Source: Perkinsus marinus ATCC 50983 | Lineage: Eukaryota > Perkinsozoa > Perkinsida > Perkinsidae | Direction: 5' to 3' | DNA: 21,455 nt | NCBI RefSeq assembly: GCF_000006405.1 | Contig: NW_003214659.1 | Coordinates: 4,177-25,631, forward strand | Shown here: in pieces, positions 8,400-16,899 of the stretch | Position numbering within the stretch: position 1 is the first letter of the stretch | Layout: each line of letters starts with the position of its first letter | Notes under the pieces: generated by a model | Seen by the model: the letters and a program-made list of their open reading frames with translations, nothing else | Told to the model about the DNA's origin: nothing | Databases searched by the model: none | Translations under genes and position numbers: made by a program

Positions 8400-8550
8400 G
8401 GTCCACGAGCCCCTAATTGTTGGACAAAAACCAGCCGTGCTCGGGTGCCAGCTTGGAACCTACCCGGGTCGACCTATCAAGGAGCTCCTTTTCTTTCAAA
8501 AATTCCTTGAACTTACTCGCCCGCTACGCTTGTGTGATGCAGGACAAAGT

Positions 8551-9356
8551 GAAACTCTCGATCCTTTCCAACCGTCTAAACTCATCAAGTCATCGAGCAG
8601 ATCTTCAGCGTGATCCAAAAGGAGATAAAGCTTCTGGAATCTACCTTGGATAAATTCCGGGTCTCCATCACGATCAGCATTCTTCTTGAAGAAAACGTCA
8701 ATTGCCCCAATGAGGCAATTGACAACTTCTTCAATGAGGCAGCCTCATTATAGTTCACACCGAACGAGGATACCCATGATTGCCAGCCATCTGTCATATG
8801 CCTCACCTCCGGTGAGTAGATGTCCTACTCAGGGTTCACCACGTACAACTGCAAAAGCATAGCAGGATGATCAACCCTCCATCGTCGTTTGATACGTCGA
8901 ATAGGAGTCGTTCTACACCGTTCCTACGGGCGAAATTCTGGACCTCTCTCGCGATTGACGAGTCGTGAAGGGCCGCCGCAATATCGGCATGGCTAGAGAG
9001 GTTCTTCACCGGCTCGAAATCGGGTATAACCACAACGACGGCATCTCCAACGAGAGTGTGGGGGCAGTGCTTCCAATTCAACCTTCCGCAGCCTTAGGAA
9101 AGCTTTCGTTCACCCTGAGAACACCATAATCCGAGCTGCTGGTCGATTCATTGGAAATTTCACTGAATGTGTGCGTTTCATTAAGCAAACGAACCATCCG
9201 ACAATCACCTGGAATCGCACTGCAGAAATACGATAGTAAGCCAATGTAGTAATCGCAACCACAGCAACATAGTAATGAGTAATACGTCACACAGCCAGCG
9301 CTAAGAGACAGCGGGCACAAGGCGCAAGACAACATAGCACAATCGAAACTCATCAT
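8551..9356 (-). pseudogene. Peptidase S41-like gene, probably decayed
   Basis: The likely start is the ATG at 9356 (MMSFDCAMLSCALC, a possible signal peptide). Exons fit 9356-9293, 9208-9083 and 9044 to about 8870 with introns of 84 and 38 nt. Exon 3 reads DAVVVVIPDFEP, then FARRNGVERLLFDVSNDDGG: the hydrophobic VxxIPxF strand and the (I/L)xDxxxNxGG turn typical of S41/ustP-like secreted proteases. Next comes HPAMLLQLYVVNPE (8869-8828), one frame away without an obvious intron, then SPEVRHMTDGWQSWVSSFG (about 8810-8750) after a stop inside a hairpin (TGAGTAG / CTACTCA), then FFKKNADRDGDPEFIQ (from 8693) after two more hairpins (8699-8725 and 8734-8751). At least three disruptions suggest a pseudogene. 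The family call is tentative because the catalytic Ser/Lys region was not found. Confidence 0.45.
8699..8751. repeat. Pair of hairpins in the S41-like region
   Basis: GTCAATTGCC / GGCAATTGAC form a 10-bp stem with a 7-nt loop near 8698-8724. It is followed by AATGAGG / CCTCATT around 8734-8751. They lie between protein-like blocks that are in different frames. Confidence 0.65.
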
Positions 9357-9401
9357 CTTGCTGCCTTTGTGGTTCTCCACCTCATGCCGGAACCGGCACA
9401 A

Positions 9402-9957
9402 GAGCTCGGGTGTTTTTCGTAAAACTTTGTTTCAAAGTCTGCGGCGTTCTGAAACTGAGGGTTCCAGTTTTGAAGCTGTAGAAATACGTAGTCGCAACGT
9501 CGGACGTTGCGACGCGTTGAGCAGGACGTTGAACGTCCTGCTTAACGCGTGACACGGCTGATCCAAGCAGTAATTGTTAAACCAGGCGAGCCCTGTAAGA
9601 TTAGTTAGACCCTGCTATTTCAAGATCGCCGTAGCGCATGGGGGATATACCACTACGGCGGGGGCGATCAGGTCTTTCGAGTCGCGGCATTTGAGAAAAC
9701 CGGCGGCCATACTGATTACAGTCATACAGGTTACAGGCCCATTTACCGTTGAACGCAAGGCTGACCATATCTTCTACGAGGTAACAACAGTAATGTTTCA
9801 GGGCACCAGCTCTGTCCCACGATTACAGATCCGAGATCGCCTGATGATCAGCATCGCGAGTCATACTAGGCGGCAAGAATCTCATCAAGATCCCATTTCA
9901 AGAACTTACACACGGCAGTGCCGTGTGTAATGATCGTGCCGTGACGCCACGATCATT
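9402..9957. other. Intergenic or poorly readable DNA with strong hairpins
   Basis: The plus strand at about 9620-9740 reads YHYGGGDQVFRVAAFEKTGGHTDYSHTGYRP, which looks like coding sequence but has no recognised family and no clear splice borders. Smaller hairpins: TGCCGG-aa-CCGGCA near 9386 and ACTTTG-ttt-CAAAGT near 9424. Confidence 0.3.
9491..9550. repeat. Tandem strong hairpins
   Basis: The first has arms GTCGCAACGTC (9491-9501) and GACGTTGCGAC (9503-9513) with a one-base loop. The second has 19-bp arms at 9512-9530 and 9532-9550 with a one-base loop and one G-T pair. They share two bases. Confidence 0.85.
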
Positions 9958-9958
9958 A
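9906..9958. repeat. Tandem strong hairpins
   Basis: TTACACACGGCA (9906-9917) and TGCCGTGTGTAA (9919-9930) are perfect over 12 bp with a one-base loop. TAATGATCGTG (9928-9938) and CACGATCATTA (9948-9958) are perfect over 11 bp with a 9-nt loop. They share TAA, and the second ends on the A of an ATG that opens the frame at 9958. Confidence 0.85.
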
Positions 9959-10077
9959 TGTTCGAAGTGATACCTCCACCGACACAATATTATTATGATC
10001 TGGCGAAGGTCATATTAAACGACCCTCTTGATAGGAACGCCAACACAAAGATCATGTATGCTGATCCAAATGTGTAG
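9958..10077 (+). CDS. Short unrecognised coding block
   Basis: Thirty-nine codons, MFEVIPPPTQYYYDLAKVILND and on to ADPNV, end at TAG (10075-10077). The composition is protein-like. After the stop the frame continues WYDSDKDLESADRH, so a donor (gtgtag at 10072) may lie before the stop and this may be an exon of a larger plus-strand gene that includes the stretch near 9620-9740. No family recognised. Confidence 0.35.
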   Translation: MFEVIPPPTQYYYDLAKVILNDPLDRNANTKIMYADPNV

Positions 10078-10420
10078 TGGTACGACTCCGATAAGGATTT
10101 AGAGAGCGCCGATAGACACTAGTTAAACATGGGATTTCCATCAGCAGAGCTTTTGAGTAGCGAGCGTAGAAGAAGTGTAGGAACCTCGTTGCAGAACAAT
10201 CCTGGCAGTTCTCCGAAAAGTACCACAGGACACATCAATTTATGAGGCTATAGGAACAAATACAACGCTAATACTTCTGTATAATGTTGTATTTGAATTC
10301 CTGGGCCCGGAGCAACTGCTAAGGAGGCGAACCAGCTAAGTTAACCAAGCTTACTGGCCCAGCCTAGTCAATATCTCAACCGCGTCCCAGCAAAAACCAT
10401 ATCAGTTACAAATCTATCAT
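10078..10420. other. Intergenic, no gene seen
   Basis: Only a 9-bp inverted repeat AAATACAAC / GTTGTATTT with an 18-nt loop (about 10258-10294) stands out. Confidence 0.5.
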
Positions 10421-10423
10421 TAC

Positions 10424-10497
10424 AGTCTCTGGATTCGAACCTTGAACCATCTATTTGCAGCTTGAAATTTGAGCGCTGGACCAACCGCTCGATACAA
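10424..10497 (-). ncRNA. tRNA-like sequence with A and B boxes, probably a relic or SINE head
   Basis: The minus strand carries GGTTCGAATCC, a perfect T-loop/B-box consensus. About 40 nt upstream lies TATCGAGCGGTTGG, close to a class II (Leu/Ser) D-arm/A-box, with a 4-bp D stem GAGC/GCTC and TTTCAAG where an anticodon loop (CAA, Leu) would lie. Acceptor and T-stem pairing are poor, so I do not call a functional tRNA. Confidence 0.3.
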
Positions 10498-10718
10498 AAA
10501 CGTCGCAAGTGGGTCCAGGCCATACTTTGGTAATCGCCCGCCTGCGGCGCGCTTGTGTCTTCACCATTATAACTGATAATTTTTCAGGGTGCGCGGGAAT
10601 TTTTTCCGATTCACAACTCCCAGTATTCACTGTTTTCATGGACAACCGAGTTGAGCTCATCGAGTTTCAACAAAATAGTCCTCGTGTCGATCTAGGTTAA
10701 GGTATCATGCGCATCACT

Positions 10719-10744
10719 GTGCCGAGCGGTCCGTGCGGACCGCT
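10719..10744. repeat. 14-nt hairpin unit (GTGC repeated at 14)
   Basis: GTGC lies at 10719 and 10733. Arms AGCGGTCCG (10725-10733) and CGGACCGCT (10736-10744) are perfect over 9 bp. Confidence 0.8.
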
Positions 10745-10763
10745 GAAATTTTGATGACTGGTA

Positions 10764-10786
10764 CAGTTGTCTCAGACAACTTGTCT
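10764..10786. repeat. 14-nt hairpin unit (TTGTCT repeated at 14)
   Basis: TTGTCT lies at 10767 and 10781; between them CAGACAAC is the inverted copy. Confidence 0.8.
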
Positions 10787-10804
10787 GCTTACGGCAATAC
10801 AGTT

Positions 10805-10824
10805 CACAACAGTTGTGACACAAC
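10805..10824. repeat. 14-nt hairpin unit (CACAAC repeated at 14)
   Basis: CACAAC lies at 10805 and 10819; AGTTGTGA between them is the inverted copy. It lies 19 bp after the preceding unit. Confidence 0.8.
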
Positions 10825-11329
10825 TACATATCCATACTATTTTCTTCGTTGTATTATCGCACTATCTTCGCTGGTCGGCTTTGATGACCATGGCTGCCCC
10901 GCAAATGTTGCAATATGACTCGTGGGCCATTACTCTCCATCTTTCTCGTGTGCCAGACTGTCTCACAGTGAGCCGCTCACTTGGTCCGATTCTCAATGTT
11001 CCTCTCAGAAACTCCCCGTAGAAGGCAAGGCCATCTGTTTCCCGAGCTAATAATCCCGAATTGACTGTAACCCAGGACATATTTGCGTCCTAGACTGACT
11101 CATAGTCTGGGCCTCTGAGACCATATTCCAGGAATATTATCCCCGAGGGCGAAATAGGAAATATCGAGAAAATAACTTGGCGCCTAAATCTCTGGGATCA
11201 AATGCTTGATAAGCCCAGAAGGGGGAATATCGAGCGAAGGCGAGATAAGAAAAGTTCGTGATATTGACCGATAACTGCTGAACAATGCAAGCTATTCAGA
11301 TCGGCGTTCTACTGGTGAGTGCTTGCGTA

Positions 11330-13814
11330 TCACCAAAGGTTACCGGTGAGGAAAGATTTGAGTATCTGTTGCATCCCCACGGGTTGATTGAGCATGAGTG
11401 AATGGCCTGCGTTCTTCACCTGAACAGGCACCCTCAATGTTCGCTACCAAAATGTGCTCTCCACCTCAACGAATGCGAGTCTCGCTTCATTAGAGTACCG
11501 AGAAGTACGCGACGTTCCTATGACGCCAATTCCAGGAAACTGAAACAGAGTCTTCGCCACAGAGGTTGTGCTAAGAGGTGTCACTGTAATAGAGTAAGCT
11601 CCCGACCTTGAGATCTTGGGGTTTCGAATGTCTGAGTGCTTCGCCGTACCCCTCCTTCCCTTTCAAGTTGAACAGCCATTCCGTTGTACCCACCGCGTTC
11701 GTGATATAATCCTCATCGCCATTGACCACAAGTATCTGTAGCAGTGATATACCGTATACCGTACTGATCCAATGAAAGGATACTCCGTATCTACTCCTTC
11801 ACTCAGTCTCCAGACATGATTTGTACTATATCAAAATTAGTGGACTTGGTTGAGCGTAGCCGTCCAATATTAGCTTCATCATCGAATAGACCATTTGCGT
11901 TTCTTTGTTTTCATGAAGACTTGAAAAATCACGATTCTCTCGCGACTGGCAGTCGGATGACTGGTATGCCCCCTGTGGCGCGTATTGGGCCACCGAGTTC
12001 GCAGATCCATAGTCACGGTGTATCCCAGAGCCTCTGGGCCAGAGGCGATGATCTTAGATCATTCTCACCTTTAATCCGTGGTCGAGGAGTTGTGTGACGA
12101 AGCAGGTCCCATTATAGGCGGCGTACTTATTGAAGAGCTGTAGGACCTGGGCCGGAACCATCATGTTCACATGGAACCCAAATTTGTAAGAATGACAACC
12201 TGATCATTTTCCCGCTCCCAAGTCTTAGACACGCCGAGAGCTTGTTTAACATTTGGCTTATTGAGGAAACCGGCCGCCTGAGTGGATGACAACTTTCGAA
12301 ATTGAGACCTGCAATAACGACTACTTCTCCCGGTTTGAAAGCGTAAAATTTGGAATCTCCATCTTTTCGTGCACGTACATCGTATCTGGAGAGGAAATAC
12401 TGGCTCGGTTGATGGGAATATCCCGGACGACACAGAGAGACTACATGTGGTTTAAAGGAGTCTGGTAGCCAGAATGGTCGGCTCACCTCCTCGTATCAGG
12501 GGCCGCGATAATCGCGGCGCGATTCGAGACAGCGAAGGTCAACACTTCCATTCCGACCCGCCCACTTACATGCTCTTGCCTTCTCTGTCCATAGGGTCCA
12601 TCGTTATTTTTTCACAGATATTGACAGCTTCTTGGCACAAAACTGCAAGGAAGAGAGCATGATTGTCGAAGGTGCTCGAGTTAGAGGTTATCCACCGGGC
12701 TTAGCAGGCTTTCCAGGGCCATTAGAATTGCACTTGTCGACTGCTGCTTCACACTTCGTCAAGCCAGTCTTCATTATATCGAGCCTGGGAAAATTATACG
12801 ACCAACGCACAGTGTGGAATCAGGACTCCTTCTGAGGTAGAAGTTTCCGTTCCTTGGCCATCTCGTAAGCTCCGTGCTGTCTGGCAAGAAGAGCCAGTCA
12901 ATAATGTCAACTCGGAATGAATGGATTGCTCACATCGCGTACGGTCCAACTATACCAGAATACATCATCACTCCTTTTAAATCGATCTTGAGCTGTGGAT
13001 TTCGCAGGATGCCCTCTCCCAACATAGCAACGAAGAGAGCTGCAGGATGGTATCACGCGCAATATTAGCTCGGCATGCATACCAGACGATGATACCCCGA
13101 CGAGGTGTACATTCCTGTTCAAGTGAGGGTACTTCTTGAATAACTGCCCGCTCAAGGTCACCCTGTGCAGAATTATTGTGACGTGTGTATTCTCTGGTCT
13201 AAACAATGCTCACATGTTGCCGATAAACTTCTCCAAGGAGGACTCTATCGGCCCCGTGCTAAAACCGGTAGGTCCAGGTGTATCGATCCAAATGCTGTTG
13301 GCTTGCTTAGTCCACGAGTATCTAACTCCACACGATCACATCGCATGACACCAAACAAGGAGATTCGCACGTATTATCAAGGAGCTGTTTCCCGTTAGGA
13401 GACATCCTGCATGGTCCATTGATAATCATCGCCTGCCCCAAGCTACTCGAGCCCGGCCCACCAGCCATAAACCAGAAGGTCGGTGCTGATGCTGGATCTA
13501 CGTCTTCGGCTTCCATAACCGCGTAGAAGTACCTAGAAGCAGCATGACCTTGATAGTCACTCCGCACGCTGAATATACCTACTTATTTATCACGCCAACT
13601 GGTATATATCCGAACTCCTGTTTACCCTTGCTGCCTGGGCACAAGACCCCGCCGCCATCCAGAGAACGAAGATGGTGAAACGCGGGCGTCTCGCCTGGAG
13701 ATAATCGATGGACGGTAACGGCCTGAGTTCAAACACGGTACCTTCGTTCCCAAGCTCGCCGGCATCAGTGATTGCTGCTATGCAGGCGAACGCGGAAAAC
13801 AGAGCGATAATCAT
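11330..13814 (-). CDS. Serine carboxypeptidase, peptidase family S10, 15 exons
   Basis: A secreted or lysosomal/vacuolar enzyme that removes C-terminal residues. Exons on the minus strand: 13814-13682, 13634 to about 13583, 13568-13371, 13321-13214, 13162-13083, 13039-12934, 12880-12827, 12784-12696, 12642-12570, 12385-12325, 12277-12200, 12146-12069, 11735-11607, 11539-11465, 11419-11330. Phases agree throughout. Landmarks: signal peptide MIIALFSAFACIAAITDA; FGYIPVG; oxyanion box FMAGGPGSSSL; YSWTKQANSIWIDTPGPTGFS; nucleophile elbow VGVSSS; IYDVR; FLNKPNVKQALGV; Asp region NGDEDYITN; His box KNAGHSLMLNQP. The length, about 460 residues, is normal for S10. Two junctions are uncertain: exon 2/3 leaves only a 14-nt gap, and at 12199-12147 either a 53-nt intron is removed or an S10-like segment (FHVNMMVPAQ) is read in another frame. 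An upstream in-frame ATG at 13880 is possible. Confidence 0.87.
12025..12044. repeat. 14-nt hairpin unit in an S10 intron (CCAGAG repeated at 14)
   Basis: CCAGAG lies at 12025 and 12039 with the inverted CTCTGG between. It lies in the 333-nt intron 12068-11736, the longest of the gene. The same intron also holds a 7-nt tandem TATACCG (11748, 11755) and TACTCC repeated at 11 nt (11781, 11792). Confidence 0.8.
12503..12523. repeat. 14-nt hairpin unit in an S10 intron (GCGAT repeated at 14)
   Basis: GCGAT lies at 12505 and 12519. The perfect hairpin GCCGCGAT-a-ATCGCGGC lies in the 184-nt intron 12569-12386, the second longest of the gene. Confidence 0.8.
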
Positions 13815-13924
13815 ATTGATGAGAGACAAATGATAACGGGCCCGATGATTTATGACCAGAACCAGTACAACAAGCCACACGTTGAAGTATAGAAGTATCA
13901 GTTACTCATGTGTCCATCTCCTCG

Positions 13925-14414
13925 TCATGTACTGACCCACTTATCACTAACGTTGGACTGTCCGACTCGGACAACAAAGATTGAGTGAGGAAAATGTCCA
14001 AGTTGATAGACTGTGGCATTCACCATCGAATCAGATAGCCCTTGGATGGAATCTGAGGCTGTTTTATAACGAGCAAAATATAAGAGGCTGGTTGTCCACC
14101 GCAGATAGTTCGGCCCTTGTTCTTGCACGCTGACGCATAATGCGTGAGCCGGGCTCACGCAGCCGGCTCACTGAGTCCTGTGATGGTTGAGGCTGACGGA
14201 AATACCCTGTGAAGTGAGCTTTTATTCTCTCTACCCTGTGTTTCCTTATTTCGTAATCTTGTTGTCGGTGCTTCTTGCACTCCTGATGGTACATGGAGAG
14301 CGATATCTCTGCATACACTGTTTGTGCGCACTTCCAACAGCTATGATAGAATCGATCTAGCCAGGCCTGCTGCCAGAAAAGTAAGGGAATCGCCCTCCGT
14401 CCTGAAGTTGGCAT
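13925..14414 (-). other. Unrecognised coding-like DNA upstream of the S10 gene
   Basis: Two protein-like blocks lie on the minus strand: LLFWQQAWLDRFYHSCWKC and on through AHFTGYF (about 14390-14190), and QGPNYLRWTTSLLYFARY through FVVRVGQSNVSDKW (about 14115-13930). They are in different frames, and a 14-nt hairpin unit lies between them. No family recognised. They could be upstream exons of an unknown gene cut off by the LTR element. Confidence 0.35.
14142..14166. repeat. 14-nt hairpin unit (AGCCGG repeated at 14)
   Basis: AGCCGG lies at 14147 and 14161. Arms GCGTGAGCC and GGCTCACGC are perfect over 9 bp with a one-base loop. Confidence 0.75.
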
Positions 14415-14492
14415 CGCTCAGATCATAGTGATCATATCACATCTGATATATCCCATCAAACACTCTATTTCGAACCTTTCTACTAGAAAGCT

Positions 14493-14721
14493 TGTTGTAG
14501 GGTTCGGGACAGATATGAACTAAGTGGTGATTCTAGTGCTCAGATGAGGTAACACAACCCAGAGGGACTTTAGTATAAGTGGTTGGATGAAGTAGTGAGG
14601 TTGGAGTGACAAAGAGGAGCGCCAACAGCTGGAACAGCCACCAACTACGACCAGCCTCCCCGATTAGCTATGGATTAAATAGAGCACGCAAGTACAAATG
14701 ACTGCGCAAGATCCCACTACA
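14493..14721 (-). repeat. 3' LTR of the 14493-21110 element
   Basis: 229 bp; pairs with 20882-21110 (one difference). Confidence 0.95.
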
Positions 14722-14737
14722 TTCTACCCCTTCTTCA
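14722..14737 (-). promoter_or_regulatory. Polypurine tract
   Basis: The element strand reads GAAGAAGGGGTAGAA directly before the 3' LTR, the usual site for plus-strand priming. Confidence 0.7.
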
Positions 14738-14869
14738 ATGAGAACGTATCATAGAAAGTTCAACATCAAAAATCTGGGTCTAAAGATATCGTCGCATGGG
14801 GAATCCGGGATTCCCATTGGGGATCATAATCTTCAAGACTGAAATTATAGGGCTCCAACTTCACATGGG

Positions 14870-14937
14870 ACTCTCCAGTAACTTACTGGAGAGTCCTCAT
14901 GGACATTTACGTCTTAAAGACGTAAATGTCCATGAGG
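14870..14937. repeat. Two adjacent long perfect hairpins near the 3' end of the retrotransposon
   Basis: ACTCTCCAGTAA (14870-14881) pairs with TTACTGGAGAGT (14883-14894). Next, a 21-bp arm at 14895-14915 pairs perfectly with 14917-14937. Both have one-base loops and they abut without a gap. Confidence 0.9.
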
Positions 14938-16899
14938 CAGTCTCTCTTCGGTTATCGACAATGGAAAGATAATCTCACTATCCAGAATCCAATCCGGAGG
15001 CGACATTTCCTCACATATGACATCACTTCCGGGACGAACAACTTGATAAAATCGCACCAAGTGCTTTTTTTCGCCTGTAACGGAACTGCGTAATAATTCA
15101 CCAACCACATATCCAACACCCAAAGCATCTTCGATGAAATAAAGACGAGTATGGACTCGCTGGAGCCAACCATAGCGATCTACAGTCAACGAGATCGTAT
15201 GATGTGCAACATTTTTTAAATATCCTCGACGGTAACCCGGATAGTTCATAATGAGTTCCACCGCTCTTCTAGGACTCAGACCAACTTGGGCTGGACATGC
15301 GTCGAAAAGTGCGGTGATCATTTCTCTATCCTTTCGGGTTGTACCAATACCCACGAAATCTTCCTTGAAACTCCTGTCTACCAAAGCAAAGGTTCGTTGA
15401 GGATCAGGTACTCCTCTCGAGATCTCAACGACTTCTCCTTCCTGAGCATCTACGATATTGGAGACATTGGATTCTCCCGTAGACGGTATCAGAGACTTCT
15501 TTAGCTGCACTGGTACAGTCGGAACAGGAATAGGAGGGTCATCGATAATGTTACCAGCTTCTGATATAGCGGGGAAATTAACAAGACCATGTTGGTTATC
15601 AATGACAGATCTTTCGACAGTAGTGGAGTCAAGGTCCCCAGATAAGTTCAAGTGAATCAACCTATCCACATTGACTCGAGTACCGGTAGTAGGAGGTCCA
15701 TGAGGAACACTTTTGAGAAATACGGTATTATTGCAAGGATCACTCACAATATAAGGACCGCGCCACTTCAAACTCAGCTTCGATCGTCGTGGCGGAGCTC
15801 GAAGGCCAACAAAGTCCCCTTCAACGAAGTCCGGTACGGATCGGTTTTTATCGTACTTGTTCTTCGCCTTCAAGCGAGTATCTTGGAGGGCAAGACGGAC
15901 ACATACGTGGGCAGTCTTCATAGATTCCACCATATCAACTGCCATAGAATCTATCTCCAGATCTGGAGGCTCGCATGAAGAATTAGTGCGACTCTTCAAC
16001 AAAAGGTCCGGCAGAGTGGGTGGATTCCGACCACCATGAGTAATAAAATACGGCGAAAATAACCGACCATTACCAGGATTCGTGTTATGAGCGAATGTAA
16101 CCGGCTGCAAGAAGTGTGGCCATAGATCCTCACGACCACTGCAGAGTATGGCAAGAGCATCCATCGGGAATCTATGAGCACGCTCACACTGGCCACTGAA
16201 CTGCGCTCTCAGCGACGAAGTTCGCTGAATATCAACATTCCCGAACTTATACAATTCATCAAGTAGGGAATTACAAAATTACTTCCCACGATCTGAACGA
16301 ATCGTACCAAAGTAACCATGATGGCAGATAACCTCACTGAATAGACATTTTGCTACGTCCATCATACTCTTAGATCGAAGCGGACGAGCAATAACATAAT
16401 TGGAGAATAGACAGACCGCGTGGAAGATGAAATGATACGGATGCCCCTCAACGTCACTTTCACCTGGCGGCATTTCGATCAAGTCGACGCCAATAGCGGA
16501 GAACGGCTTAGTATATTAGGACGTTCTGAGTCGACCGACCAGTGGATCATGAGAGCTCTTCCTCAACTGACAGCCTAAACAGTGCTTACAGAATCTCTTC
16601 ACACTTTTTGCCATATTAGACCACCAGAATGAGCGACCAGCTTTCGAGTCGAAAGCGTGGCTTCGCGTCCTCGATGGGCACTATCAGATTGGATGTGGAA
16701 GTAACGAAGAAACGTTAGTTGGTATTCACTAGGTATTACCAACACTCCACATCTTCCGGTATATCCCAGGCATCAGGATATGGAGCAACCATTAGTAAAG
16801 CACCATCGATGGGGTCTAATCTATAGAGGCTATCATCTCCACCTTGCGGTAGATTTTGAATGATCTGGCTGATAATAGGATCACGACGCTGGCTCTCAA
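14914..16899 (-). mobile_element. Integrase region with a long C-terminal extension
   Basis: The integrase core is recognisable (FSAIGVDLIEMPPGE-type start, then the GQCERAHRF...WPHFLQPVTFAHNT block). It is followed by an SH3-like C-terminal segment (LKWRGPYIVSD). About 200 further residues follow, including VGYVVGELLRSS and HLVRFYQVV, which do not resemble a chromodomain that I know. Part of a fossil copy. Confidence 0.75.

Larger units (their letters stand above)
7791..8550 (-). other. Probably decayed coding DNA, downstream part of the S41-like gene or another gene
   Basis: The minus strand has short protein-like stretches in different frames, for example NGEFNPPLKQFTELEFHRCKK near 8300-8365 and GLGCRPAHVEKVKDQASIAVSDEDAP near 7805-7885, without splice sites I can join. 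Several hairpins interrupt them. I cannot assign a family. Confidence 0.3.
10500..11329. other. Intergenic between the tRNA-like site and the S10 gene; hairpin-rich
   Basis: No recognised gene. A minus-strand frame at 10862-11080 (SGLLARETDGLAFYGEFLRGTLRIGP) is protein-like but unassigned. Three 14-nt units lie at 10719-10824. Near 11123-11138 ATATT repeats at 11 nt around GGAATAT, a variant spacing. Confidence 0.4.

Noticed and set aside
11748-11761. TATACCG tandem as a 14-nt unit
   Set aside because: The step is 7 nt without a true inverted arm, so it is counted only as a variant spacing.
12907-13206. Reading the S10 exon past GVSSSG into MHAELILRV as coding
   Set aside because: A 43-nt GT-AG intron (13082-13040) joins VGVSSS to ALFVAMLGEG in frame, so that stretch is intron and no frame break is needed.
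14722-14869. An envelope-like gene in the retrotransposon
   Set aside because: The space between the integrase region and the 3' LTR is too short and has no open frame; the element is a plain Ty3/Gypsy type.
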